NCBI RefSeq assembly: GCF_011927905.1
Contig: NZ_JAATJL010000001.1
Coordinates: 2,480,001-2,544,000 of the forward strand
Direction: 5' to 3'
DNA: 64,000 nt
Origin: Arthrobacter pigmenti
GTDB lineage: Bacteria > Actinomycetota > Actinomycetes > Actinomycetales > Micrococcaceae
Below are positions 34,697 to 41,796 of the stretch, piece by piece; position 1 is the stretch's first letter, and the number at the start of each line of letters is the position of its first letter. Made by a program: the position numbers and the translations under genes. Below the pieces are notes generated by a model that saw only the letters and a list, made by a program, of their open reading frames with translations, ran no database searches and was not told where the DNA came from.

Positions 34697-35302
34697 TTAG
34701 AGCGTTGGGTGAGAGAAACCGTCACGCAGCATGGAGAGCGCGGTGACGATGTGGCTTTCGAGGGTCTCGGCGTCTGTGTCTTCGCCGGCGGCCCACTCGC
34801 GCATGGCGGCCTTGGCACAGGAAAGCACCGAGCCCACAAGCGCGTGAATGTAGAGGAGGGACGCCTGCCCGTTCAGGCGTTCTTCGACGGCGCTGATGAT
34901 CCGCGCTTCGGCCCGCTCCCAGGCGAGGAGATGGGTGCCGAGGAGGTCCGGGTTGCCTGCGGCCATCCGGAAGAGGTCCCCGCAGTCCTGCAGGTTCTCA
35001 ACCTTGGTGGTTGCCGAGAGGGTGGCGATCATCGCATCGAGAAGCGGTTCATCCTTGGGCCGGGCGGCGAACTCGGCCACCGCCTGGTCGAGGAAGGACT
35101 CGGTTGAGACGATCAGCGCGTCCTCGGCGCTATGGAAGTAGTTGAAGAACGTGCGCCGGGAAACGTTTGCCTGCTCGGCGATCTGCTCTGCGGTGAAGTT
35201 GCCCATGCCGTGTTTGCGCGCCAGGTCAAGGGCTGCCTGGGCGATGGCCCGCCGGGTGTCGAGCTTGTTCTGCTCGCGGCGGCTGGTTGCTTGCTGAGTC
35301 AC
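34697..35302 (-). CDS. TetR-family regulator of mmpL
   Basis: The 201-residue protein has a helix-turn-helix at about residues 38-60 (FTAEQIAEQANVSRRTFFNYFHSAEDAL) and a helical effector domain. It is the first gene of a two-gene unit with the MmpL transporter. A palindrome (35316-35329) sits 13 bp upstream of its start and is the likely operator. It would act as an autorepressor released by an exported substrate. Confidence 0.9.
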   Translation of the reverse strand: MTQQATSRREQNKLDTRRAIAQAALDLARKHGMGNFTAEQIAEQANVSRRTFFNYFHSAEDALIVSTESFLDQAVAEFAARPKDEPLLDAMIATLSATTKVENLQDCGDLFRMAAGNPDLLGTHLLAWERAEARIISAVEERLNGQASLLYIHALVGSVLSCAKAAMREWAAGEDTDAETLESHIVTALSMLRDGFSHPTL

Positions 35303-35315
35303 GTTATTACACTAC

Positions 35316-35345
35316 GTGCAAGTTTGCACCGCGTGCAAGTTGCTC
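35316..35345. promoter_or_regulatory. Candidate TetR operator
   Basis: GTGCAA-GT-TTGCAC is a perfect palindrome (35316-35329). A further half-site, GTGCAAGTTGC, starts at 35333. It lies between the TetR and clpP-like divergent genes, nearest the TetR start. Confidence 0.6.
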
Positions 35346-35347
35346 GA

Positions 35348-35368
35348 TCTGCTGACGGCAGATCTGCC
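35348..35368 (+). promoter_or_regulatory. Candidate PopR box upstream of clpP pair
   Basis: TCTGCT-GAC-GGCAGA overlaps the perfect palindrome GGCAGATCTGCC. It matches, with one change, the TCTGCC-N3-GGCAGA site I recall for Streptomyces PopR, the activator of clpP3-clpP4. A second copy precedes the regulator gene (36987). Confidence 0.6.
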
Positions 35369-35418
35369 CTGGGACGCACACCATTGCAGACCTTTCCAGC
35401 GACGGACAGGCTGGCACC

Positions 35419-36036
35419 ATGAACTCTCAACCGGACGGCTTCCAGGCTTTCGACACCACACTGTCCCAGCAATTGATGAGGCACCGGATCCTTCTCCTCG
35501 GCGACGAGTTGGATCAGGAAGGCGGCAACCGGCTCTGCACCCAGTTGCTCCTGCTGTCGGCGGAAGATTCGCGGCGCGACATCAGCCTGTGGATCAACTC
35601 TCCGGGTGGATCGGTACCCGCCATGCTGGCCATCCGGGACATCATGCAACTCATTCCGAATGACGTTTCCACACTGGCCGTCGGCTGGGCCGCCAGTGCC
35701 GGGCAGTTCCTCCTCAGCGCCGGAAGCCCCGGCAAGCGGTATGCCCTCAAGCATTCACGGATCCTGTTGCATCAGGGTTCCGGCGGAATTGGCGGAACTG
35801 CAACGGACATCGAGATCCAGGCTGCCGACCTGCGGCATACCCGCGACACCGTGCTCTCACTCATCGCCGCCGATACCGGCCAGCCGGTTGAGAGGATCGC
35901 CGCCGACTCGCTGCGTGACAGATGGTTCACGGCCGGTGAAGCAAGGGAGTACGGGTTCGTGGACCACATCCTGGAGAACCTCGACGACATCCGACCGGAC
36001 AAGCCGGTCAGCGTGAGCCTGGGCGGTTCGCGATGA
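35419..36036 (+). CDS. ClpP-family protease subunit, catalytic (ClpP1-like)
   Basis: The 205-residue protein resembles mycobacterial ClpP1. The catalytic triad is intact: Ser93 (GWAASAGQ), His118 (ILLHQG) and Asp167 (LRDRWFTAGEA). It would form ring chambers that degrade proteins delivered by ClpX/ClpC. Its stop overlaps the next clpP start by 4 bp (ATGA), so the two subunits are coupled and probably co-assemble. A PopR-type box lies about 50 bp upstream. No Clp ATPase gene is nearby, and this looks like an accessory rather than the housekeeping pair. Confidence 0.9.
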   Translation: MNSQPDGFQAFDTTLSQQLMRHRILLLGDELDQEGGNRLCTQLLLLSAEDSRRDISLWINSPGGSVPAMLAIRDIMQLIPNDVSTLAVGWAASAGQFLLSAGSPGKRYALKHSRILLHQGSGGIGGTATDIEIQAADLRHTRDTVLSLIAADTGQPVERIAADSLRDRWFTAGEAREYGFVDHILENLDDIRPDKPVSVSLGGSR

Positions 36037-36632
36037 GCACCTACACCATCCCGTACGTCACTACGCGGGCAGGCGACGGTTCCCGGCAGACCTTGGACAT
36101 CTACAGCAGCCTGTTGACGGAGCGCATCATCTATCTGGGAACACCAGTTGACGACGGCGTGGCCAACAGTCTCATCGCCCAGCTGATTCACCTCGAATCG
36201 CAGTCACCGGATGTCCCGATCGATCTCTACATCAACTCCCCCGGCGGCTCGATCGAAGCGATGCTGGGTATTTACGATGCCGTGCAGTACGTGCGATCAC
36301 CCATTCGGACCGTCTGCATTGGCCAGGCCGCCTTCACCGCAGCGGTGCTGCTGGCCTGCGGTGCACCTGGCCAGCGCTCCATCCTGCCGCGTGCCCGCGT
36401 GGTACTGCACCAGCCCAGCGTCGAACCCGGTCGCGGAACCGTTCCGGACCTCATCCTCAACGCAGAGGAGGTCTCAAGGGTGAAGGTGGTCCTCGAGGAG
36501 CTCCTGGCCCGGCACACCGGCAGGACAATCGAAACAATCAGGCAGGATACCGACCGCAACCTCATCCTCAACGCAGAACAGGCCGTTAAGTACGGATTGG
36601 TGGATCAGGTGGTGGAGAACCGCGGTATCTGA
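36033..36632 (+). CDS. ClpP-like subunit with degenerate active site (ClpP2-like)
   Basis: The 199-residue protein aligns well with ClpP2: YINSPGGSIEAMLGIYDAVQYV, CIGQAA, LLACGAPGQR and VLHQPS. The catalytic serine position reads Phe101 (GQAAFTAAVLL where ClpP2 has GQAASAAAVLL). The catalytic aspartate position reads Asn176 (DTDRN instead of DTDRD). His126 is kept. It is therefore unlikely to hydrolyse peptides alone, much like ClpR of cyanobacteria and plastids. It probably forms mixed rings with the intact subunit encoded just upstream. Confidence 0.9.
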   Translation: MSTYTIPYVTTRAGDGSRQTLDIYSSLLTERIIYLGTPVDDGVANSLIAQLIHLESQSPDVPIDLYINSPGGSIEAMLGIYDAVQYVRSPIRTVCIGQAAFTAAVLLACGAPGQRSILPRARVVLHQPSVEPGRGTVPDLILNAEEVSRVKVVLEELLARHTGRTIETIRQDTDRNLILNAEQAVKYGLVDQVVENRGI

Positions 36633-36633
36633 T

Positions 36634-36945
36634 TCACGCCGCGAGGCAAACCGGTCCGGAGACACTCTGCTGGGTCGTGTACAGCTGACGGGCGGCCTGG
36701 CTGGTGAGGTCGAACATCGTCATATCCAGGGCCCGGGCGACACTGGCGAAGACTTCTGAGGAAGCATCCTTGCGTCCACGTTCGATCTCCGACAGGTACT
36801 GGGTTGAGATGGCTGCACGCTGCGCGACTTCGACCAGCCGTTCGCCGCGTTTTTGGCGGGTTTCCTTGAGGATCGAACCGAACACGTTCCGCAGCGGCGG
36901 TTCACTGTTCAGTCTCTTCGGCTGGAACGCAATGATGTCACCCAT
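36634..36945 (-). CDS. XRE regulator, ClgR/PopR-like
   Basis: The 103-residue protein has a Cro/CI-type helix-turn-helix (LVEVAQRAAISTQYLSEIERGRKDASSEVFASVARALD). The 'YLSEIERGRK-ASSE' signature is shared with ClgR and PopR, which activate clp genes in actinobacteria and are themselves Clp substrates. It ends VCLAA, a plausible C-terminal degron. It is convergent with the clpP pair, leaving a 1-bp gap. A box like that before the clpP pair lies 42 bp upstream of its start. Confidence 0.85.
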   Translation of the reverse strand: MGDIIAFQPKRLNSEPPLRNVFGSILKETRQKRGERLVEVAQRAAISTQYLSEIERGRKDASSEVFASVARALDMTMFDLTSQAARQLYTTQQSVSGPVCLAA

Positions 36946-36986
36946 GCGCAAACACTAGCCGGACAGGGTGACGCGTGTCCGCTTAA

Positions 36987-37001
36987 TCTGCCCACAGCAG
37001 A
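36987..37001 (-). promoter_or_regulatory. Candidate PopR box upstream of the XRE regulator
   Basis: TCTGCC-CAC-AGCAGA lies within a larger GTCCGC...GCGGAC dyad (36977-37007). The dyad might also end the operon whose last gene stops at 37008. It is the second occurrence of the motif in this locus. Confidence 0.55.
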
Positions 37002-37007
37002 GCGGAC

Positions 37008-37634
37008 TCAGCGCGCTTGAGGTGTGTGGGGATGCCGCGGATCGGCGATGAAGATCGACTCGTAGATGTCGTAGATCAGGGCTGCCTTGGCGTTGTTGTA
37101 GTGCATCACGTCCTCAAAACCATCCGCCGCCAGCTTCTTCTTCAGACTGGCGTACGCATCTCGATCAGCCGGGTGCGTCCGTAGCCAGTTCCTGAACATC
37201 ACGTGTCGCTGCGGTTCAATCGCGTCCGTCGAGAAGACGTGCAGGTTGGTGTTCGGTTCCTGCAACTTGAGCGCCCGGTGCTCCTCCCACTCGGGCTCTC
37301 TGATCACGAGGGTGAATCCCCCTGATTCCAGCTGGGGCAGGTAGGAGGCCTCGTCTGCGGAGTCCGCAACGAGGAGGTCGACGTCGATGACCGGTTTTGC
37401 GGCCAGTTCGGAGACCGATGTTGAACCGACGTGTTCGATCACAGCGGCGCGCGGTCCGAGGATCGCACTGACTTTGTCCGCCACCTTATTGAAGGCGACA
37501 GGCCAGGCGGGATCGTACTCGGATACAACCACGGGTTTCTTCCACCGGGAGGGGTCGTTGAGTTCGACCCGCGCTGCCTGGATGGCGTCGTCGTCGGGCT
37601 GTTCGTAAGGACGCCATAAGGGATGAGTGGGCAT
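37008..37634 (-). CDS. GrpB family protein (nucleotidyltransferase-like)
   Basis: The 208-residue protein starts at the ATG at 37634. It carries the GrpB/UPF0157 hallmark VIEHVGSTSVSELAAKPVIDVDLLV, which forms the GS...D-x-D nucleotidyltransferase-like site, and a C-terminal YNNAKAALIYDI segment. The function of GrpB proteins is not settled; a link to coenzyme A or minor nucleotidyl transfer has been proposed. It begins 10 bp after the kinase-like gene, as the last gene of a five-gene unit. Confidence 0.85.
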   Translation of the reverse strand: MPTHPLWRPYEQPDDDAIQAARVELNDPSRWKKPVVVSEYDPAWPVAFNKVADKVSAILGPRAAVIEHVGSTSVSELAAKPVIDVDLLVADSADEASYLPQLESGGFTLVIREPEWEEHRALKLQEPNTNLHVFSTDAIEPQRHVMFRNWLRTHPADRDAYASLKKKLAADGFEDVMHYNNAKAALIYDIYESIFIADPRHPHTPQAR

Positions 37635-37644
37635 GAGCTTCAGC

Positions 37645-38217
37645 CTATTGTGCCTGGGTGCCGCTGGATTCCGCCGACTGACTCCTGAGTGCCCGCGCTG
37701 CATTCCAAACCTGCTCGGCAATCCCTGCCGGCGTCGCGCTCGTTGAGTCAATGACGACGTCGTCGAGCTGTTCGTGTTCGAGAATGTTTTCCAGTTCGAC
37801 GGTTCGGTGAAGGTGCCATGCCTCTCCTTCCGGGTCCTCGCTGTGACGCGCCCTTATCCGTGCCTTTCGAATGGCTTCAGTGGCCGTGATCCGCGCGATC
37901 AGCAACCGCCGCCCTCCGACTGCATGCCGGTAACGAGGTGTTTCCCGCTCGTCCTCCAGAACTCCGGCCAGGACGAACGTCTCGATACCCGTTGCCGCGT
38001 AGTTGGCCACCAGGGACGTCAGGTTGGTCAGTTCGAGCTCGTGGTTGAAACGGTCACCCGAGGGTGCAGGCCAGGCACGGCGAATCTCGTCGAGGTCGAT
38101 GATCGCGTGAGCTACGCCTTTGTGCTCGAGCATGCGGCCCAATGCTTCGGCGGCCGTTGTCTTCCCCGCTCCCACCGTACCGTTGATGAAGATGGCCAGC
38201 CCTTGATTCGCAGTCAC
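37645..38217 (-). CDS. Small P-loop kinase (AAA/adenylylsulfate-kinase-like)
   Basis: The start is a GTG at 38217 that overlaps the upstream TGA (GTGA). The 190-residue protein has Walker A GTVGAGKTT (13-21), a DLDEIRRAW acidic strand and an Arg-rich lid (RARHSEDPEGEAWHLHR). It looks like a small-molecule or nucleotide kinase; some relatives near resistance genes phosphorylate antibiotics, which here is only a thought. It is co-transcribed with the methyltransferase and GrpB genes. Confidence 0.8.
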   Translation of the reverse strand: MTANQGLAIFINGTVGAGKTTAAEALGRMLEHKGVAHAIIDLDEIRRAWPAPSGDRFNHELELTNLTSLVANYAATGIETFVLAGVLEDERETPRYRHAVGGRRLLIARITATEAIRKARIRARHSEDPEGEAWHLHRTVELENILEHEQLDDVVIDSTSATPAGIAEQVWNAARALRSQSAESSGTQAQ

Positions 38218-38927
38218 AGCGGTTCCTGGTTCTTCACGAGCGTATGCAACAGGTACCCGTAAGAGAGCTGGACTCGTTGGGGGTGAAGCGCGATCCAGGG
38301 ATGAGCGGTACCGTGCGGAAATTCCATGTTGAGGACCCTCTGCAGATCCTCTGCTGATTCGAACGTCCAGCTGCTCATCACCGGCTGGGTGGTGGCGCCC
38401 TGCTCTTTCCACCATTGGCGGATGAACTCGCCAGGCCCTTGGTGAGCGGCCGCGTTACCTGCCCGAAGAAGGTCAGCGAATTCGCCGATTTCCTGATCAT
38501 TGTCGATGACCACAAGCACGCCACCCGGACGCAAGACCCGCAAGGCTTCTTGCAATCCAGGCGAGCAGTTGTTGGTCGGCGACGGAAAGAAGTAGGCAAA
38601 GCGGGCATGGATCACGTCAACCGAAGCGTCAGGCAGCGGGATATGTTCAGCGGATCCGTGCAGGATTTCGGCTGACTGTGTGCGATTTCCTGCGGCCTCA
38701 AGCAGCTCCGGGTCCGGCTCTACACCGTACAACCGGCGGGCATCGGCATAATGCGGAAGCCAGTATCCGGTCCCGCAACCAAGGTCCAGGAGATCTTTGC
38801 CGTCCCACGGCGCGGCGTTTTGAAGAGCCCGCCAAAGCGTTCCGCCGTGGTCGATCGCCTGATTTTCCTTCTCATAGAGGTCTAGGTTCCGGCCTTGGTT
38901 CCAGGCCCTGCTGAAGTCGGGAAGCAT
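38214..38927 (-). CDS. SAM-dependent methyltransferase (class I)
   Basis: The 237-residue protein has the SAM motif LLDLGCGTGYW (48-54 core), YGVEPDPELLEAA, HIPLPDASVDVIHARF and ALRVLRPGGVLVVIDND. It is a Methyltransf_11-type enzyme; the substrate cannot be read. The ATG lies 12 bp after the MFS stop, and its end overlaps the kinase gene by 4 bp. Its place in a MerR-led operon with an exporter would fit drug or metabolite modification. Confidence 0.87.
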   Translation of the reverse strand: MLPDFSRAWNQGRNLDLYEKENQAIDHGGTLWRALQNAAPWDGKDLLDLGCGTGYWLPHYADARRLYGVEPDPELLEAAGNRTQSAEILHGSAEHIPLPDASVDVIHARFAYFFPSPTNNCSPGLQEALRVLRPGGVLVVIDNDQEIGEFADLLRAGNAAAHQGPGEFIRQWWKEQGATTQPVMSSWTFESAEDLQRVLNMEFPHGTAHPWIALHPQRVQLSYGYLLHTLVKNQEPL

Positions 38928-38939
38928 TGGTCCACCATG

Positions 38940-40154
38940 TCATGGAGAAACCGGCTCATGCCGTCGCATGTTCCGAAACACCGGCAGGGTGAGAGCCACA
39001 GCCCCCGCAGCCAGGCTTCCGAGGCCCCACAAAACAATCACGGGGCGGGCACCCAGTTCCGCCGCGAGTAATCCGATTGCCGGGTTCGCCAGAAGCAGAG
39101 GCACACTCTGCGCCGTAATTAGGACAGATTGAACCCGAGCCGTGTACTCATGCGGTGTCGCTGAGACAAACACCGGGCCAATGTGGGTGCTGAAGATGCC
39201 CGTTCCCAGCCCTGCCAGAGCCAGCCCGACAGCAGCGGCGCCGGGATGCGGCAGCAAGCTCGTGAGGACGACGCCGAGGCCAGCCAGGATGATCCCCTTC
39301 GCTGCCGTAAGTCCCGGCTGCACAGATCCACCCAGCAGCATCACCCAACCGGCCACGATCGCCAAAGGCACGCCATACGCTCCCCCGAGAAGGCCCGTCT
39401 GACTTGCGGTCCAGCCCTCCGTGCGGCCCAGCAGCGGAACGAGCAAAGGGGTGAGCGGCACGATGAAGGCGGCAAACGCCGTCGTAAGCCCGACGACGGC
39501 GACCAGCGGCGGCCGCTGCCAAATAGCGCGTAATCCTGCCGCGAGATGTTCCCCCATTCTTGGTCTGCAGCCCGCGTTTGGAGCGGTTGCAAGATGGCGC
39601 CGCAACAGCATCAGAACGAAAAGCATCCCGAGGAAGCCAACCGCTCCCGCGGTGAAGGAAATCGCCAGTCCCGCCAGCGACACGAGGAACCCTCCGGCAA
39701 CCGGACCTACAAAGGCTGACAGTTGGCCGACGATCTGACGCCCTCCCATGGCGCGCTGCAGGGCCTCATCCGGGACCATGAACTTGGGCACGGAGCCCGC
39801 GGCGGGCAGGTAGAAGGCATCTGCGATTCCCATCACCAGCGCAGCAGTGATGAGCAGCCAGGACGGGCTGTGGCCGGCCGCAGCGAAAACGGCGACGCCT
39901 GCCATCACTAGGGCTAACACCGAATCTGACAGCACCATCACCCGCCAGGCGCCCACACGGTCCGCTATAGACCCGCCCAAGAGCAGGAGGACAACCCTCG
40001 GGATGATCACCATCGTCAACACGATGCCGCCCAGGAAAGCGGACCGCCCGACCGCAGTCCACACCAGACCGAAGGACAGGATAGATGTCCCGATACTTGT
40101 CCATGCCAACCCGCCCAGCCATAGCCAGAAGAGCTTCGGTGGCTTGGCGCTCAT
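38940..40154 (-). CDS. MFS exporter of the MerR-clamp operon
   Basis: The 404-residue protein has about 12 helices, a GGSIADRVGAWRVMVLSD loop between helices 2 and 3, and a central cytoplasmic loop (RPRMGEHLAAGLRAIWQRPP) typical of MFS_3/DHA3 efflux proteins (macrolide-type exporters). Its ATG overlaps the stop of the MerR-clamp gene by 4 bp, so translation is coupled. The regulator gene comes first in the operon, which strongly suggests that it controls export of its own ligand. Confidence 0.9.
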   Translation of the reverse strand: MSAKPPKLFWLWLGGLAWTSIGTSILSFGLVWTAVGRSAFLGGIVLTMVIIPRVVLLLLGGSIADRVGAWRVMVLSDSVLALVMAGVAVFAAAGHSPSWLLITAALVMGIADAFYLPAAGSVPKFMVPDEALQRAMGGRQIVGQLSAFVGPVAGGFLVSLAGLAISFTAGAVGFLGMLFVLMLLRRHLATAPNAGCRPRMGEHLAAGLRAIWQRPPLVAVVGLTTAFAAFIVPLTPLLVPLLGRTEGWTASQTGLLGGAYGVPLAIVAGWVMLLGGSVQPGLTAAKGIILAGLGVVLTSLLPHPGAAAVGLALAGLGTGIFSTHIGPVFVSATPHEYTARVQSVLITAQSVPLLLANPAIGLLAAELGARPVIVLWGLGSLAAGAVALTLPVFRNMRRHEPVSP

Positions 40155-41218
40155 GCCCGTTCGGGAATAGCGGGTGGCTGCACCGGCATCAGAACACTCA
40201 GCAAGTCGCTGGTGTCCGCAGAGCGCACCCGCAACGGGCCATGATCGCCTGCCATCTCAAGCACTACGTCCGGTCCGACCGCCGACTCCACCACGGGCTG
40301 CAGAAGAGTCATGTCGAACCATTGGCGGAGCGGCAGCCCCCAAGTAAGTGCCGCAAGCTGCTCCGCGCCCTCACCTGACCCGACGGATATCCCATTTTCA
40401 GCGATCCTTAACGGACAGGTTTCGGATCGATCCACCACAACTGAGAGCAGTTCGCGCCGCGGAACGACTGCCCGGGCCACTGGAGCGGGAAGCCCATCAA
40501 CAACCGCCCCGTAGTCCGGGAAATCGCCTTCTACGACAGCCAAGGAACGCTGTTCACCGGTCTCCATGCAACGTACGCTCACGTCTCCGGCATCTGCAAG
40601 AAGTTCTATCGCCGCCCTGTCCGACACCCAGGGAAGCAACTCCTGCGCGGATTCCAGGCACACGTGCACTGTGCTGCTCTCGACCGTCGGGGAGGCGAGC
40701 CGCAACGTGCGCCACGACAATCGGTGCCGGTCCGTTGCAACCAGGTTGAGCGCGTGCGAGGCGGTGGAGATGCCGATGGTATGGAACTGCCCTGATGCTG
40801 CGGCGGATACACGCACCTGGCCGATCGCCCGCGCAAACTCGTAGCCGGGTAGCACTGCCACCAGGCCAGATATACCGCCTATGAACAGGTTCAGTGCGGA
40901 GCGCGCGGCCGACATCGCCCGCAGAGCCTCGGCGGAAATTTCGTCCATGTGCTTGCCAAGTACAAGACTCGATTCGTCCGCGGAACCATCCAGCACGGCC
41001 TTCATCACCGAAAGCGGCAACTGCGCTTCCCGCAGCAGGAATATGAGCTCAGCGCGACCAAGTTGCTCCTCTGCGTACAGCCGATACCCGTTCCGCGGAT
41101 CGACCTCAACAGGTGCCAGCACGCCTGTGTCGTCATAAAACCGGAGGGCGCTTGCAGTAAGACCAGTGGCAGCTGCGAACGTCCCAATACTCATCAGCCG
41201 GTCGGCGTCGTTATCCAT
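40151..41218 (-). CDS. MerR regulator fused to DnaN sliding-clamp-like domains
   Basis: The 355-residue protein starts at the ATG at 41218, where the predicted transcript begins; an ATG at 41230 lies inside the -10 region. Residues 9-80 are a MerR helix-turn-helix (SIGTFAAATGLTASALRFYDDTG), and 80-115 the dimer helix. From about 125 the sequence follows the beta clamp (DnaN) domains II and III: NLVATDRHRLSWRTL (clamp: ATD-hRL), VEGDFPDYGAVVDGLP (clamp: EG-FPDY), ELLSVVVDRSE, and the C-terminal GPLRVRSADTSDLLSVLMPV (clamp: P-h-IR-D-hhhLMPV). Clamp domain I is replaced by the DNA-binding part. It leads an operon with an MFS exporter. Confidence 0.85.
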   Translation of the reverse strand: MDNDADRLMSIGTFAAATGLTASALRFYDDTGVLAPVEVDPRNGYRLYAEEQLGRAELIFLLREAQLPLSVMKAVLDGSADESSLVLGKHMDEISAEALRAMSAARSALNLFIGGISGLVAVLPGYEFARAIGQVRVSAAASGQFHTIGISTASHALNLVATDRHRLSWRTLRLASPTVESSTVHVCLESAQELLPWVSDRAAIELLADAGDVSVRCMETGEQRSLAVVEGDFPDYGAVVDGLPAPVARAVVPRRELLSVVVDRSETCPLRIAENGISVGSGEGAEQLAALTWGLPLRQWFDMTLLQPVVESAVGPDVVLEMAGDHGPLRVRSADTSDLLSVLMPVQPPAIPERA

Positions 41219-41225
41219 GTCCCCC

Positions 41226-41256
41226 ATCATCGAGCTTCAAGCAACTCGAAGGTCAA
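41226..41256 (-). promoter_or_regulatory. MerR-type promoter with 19-bp spacer
   Basis: On the minus strand -35 TTGACC (41256-41251) and -10 GATGAT (41231-41226) are 19 bp apart, the over-long spacing typical of MerR-activated promoters. The spacer carries the imperfect dyad CTTCGAGTTGCTTGAAG. Transcription would begin at or next to the ATG at 41218, giving a leaderless mRNA. Confidence 0.7.
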
Positions 41257-41286
41257 CCGGCATCGTTGGACAGTTACGCTGGCTCC

Positions 41287-41784
41287 ATGCCGCAACTGAT
41301 CTCGCCAACCTGGCGGTTACACGCCGCCTGGCAGGAGGCACATGACGAGTGGGGACCGGGACTTCACGAGGACGGCTTTGGCCTGCTGCCCACGGACGAC
41401 GTCGAATCCGCCAAAGGGTTCTCCACTTGGCTTGATCGCCTGTCGCGTGACTCCGACCGGTGCATTTACCGCTGGATCATCGACGGCGAGCAGATCCTCG
41501 GCGGGATCGCCCTGCGGCTCGGGAACTGCGACTTCAACCAGCGCCACGGCCACGTTGGGTACGGCATCCGACCTTCGGCGAGGGGACGAGGTCTGGCGGG
41601 CTGGGCACTCGGCCGTATGGTCGCTCAGGCTCGAGCACTCGGCATGGAGCGCGTGTTGATCGTTTGCGAGGTGAATAACCTCGCATCGGCTCGAACCATT
41701 GAGTCTCAGGGCGGCGTTCTCGAAGAAGGGCCAGGCGCGGTCCGGCGCTACTGGATGGACGTCGCGGCACGGCCTTCCAGCTGA
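41287..41784 (+). CDS. GNAT N-acetyltransferase
   Basis: The 165-residue protein starts at the ATG at 41287. The acetyl-CoA loop is IRPSARGRGLAGWALG, followed by RVLIVCEVNNLASARTIESQGGVLEEG, the classic GNAT C-terminal half. The acceptor is unknown. It is divergent from the MerR-clamp operon with a 68-bp gap between the start codons, so the MerR-type promoter region could also affect it. Confidence 0.87.
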   Translation: MPQLISPTWRLHAAWQEAHDEWGPGLHEDGFGLLPTDDVESAKGFSTWLDRLSRDSDRCIYRWIIDGEQILGGIALRLGNCDFNQRHGHVGYGIRPSARGRGLAGWALGRMVAQARALGMERVLIVCEVNNLASARTIESQGGVLEEGPGAVRRYWMDVAARPSS

Positions 41785-41796
41785 GAGACAAAGGGA

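Noticed and set aside
37645..38415. A 256-residue version of the P-loop kinase starting upstream
   Set aside because: The extra N-terminus lies within the methyltransferase gene, while the GTG at 38217 gives a 4-bp GTGA overlap and places the P-loop at the usual distance from the N-terminus.
37008..41784. A biosynthetic gene cluster around the methyltransferase and acetyltransferase
   Set aside because: No core biosynthetic enzyme (PKS, NRPS, RiPP precursor, terpene synthase) is present; a resistance or response operon fits better.
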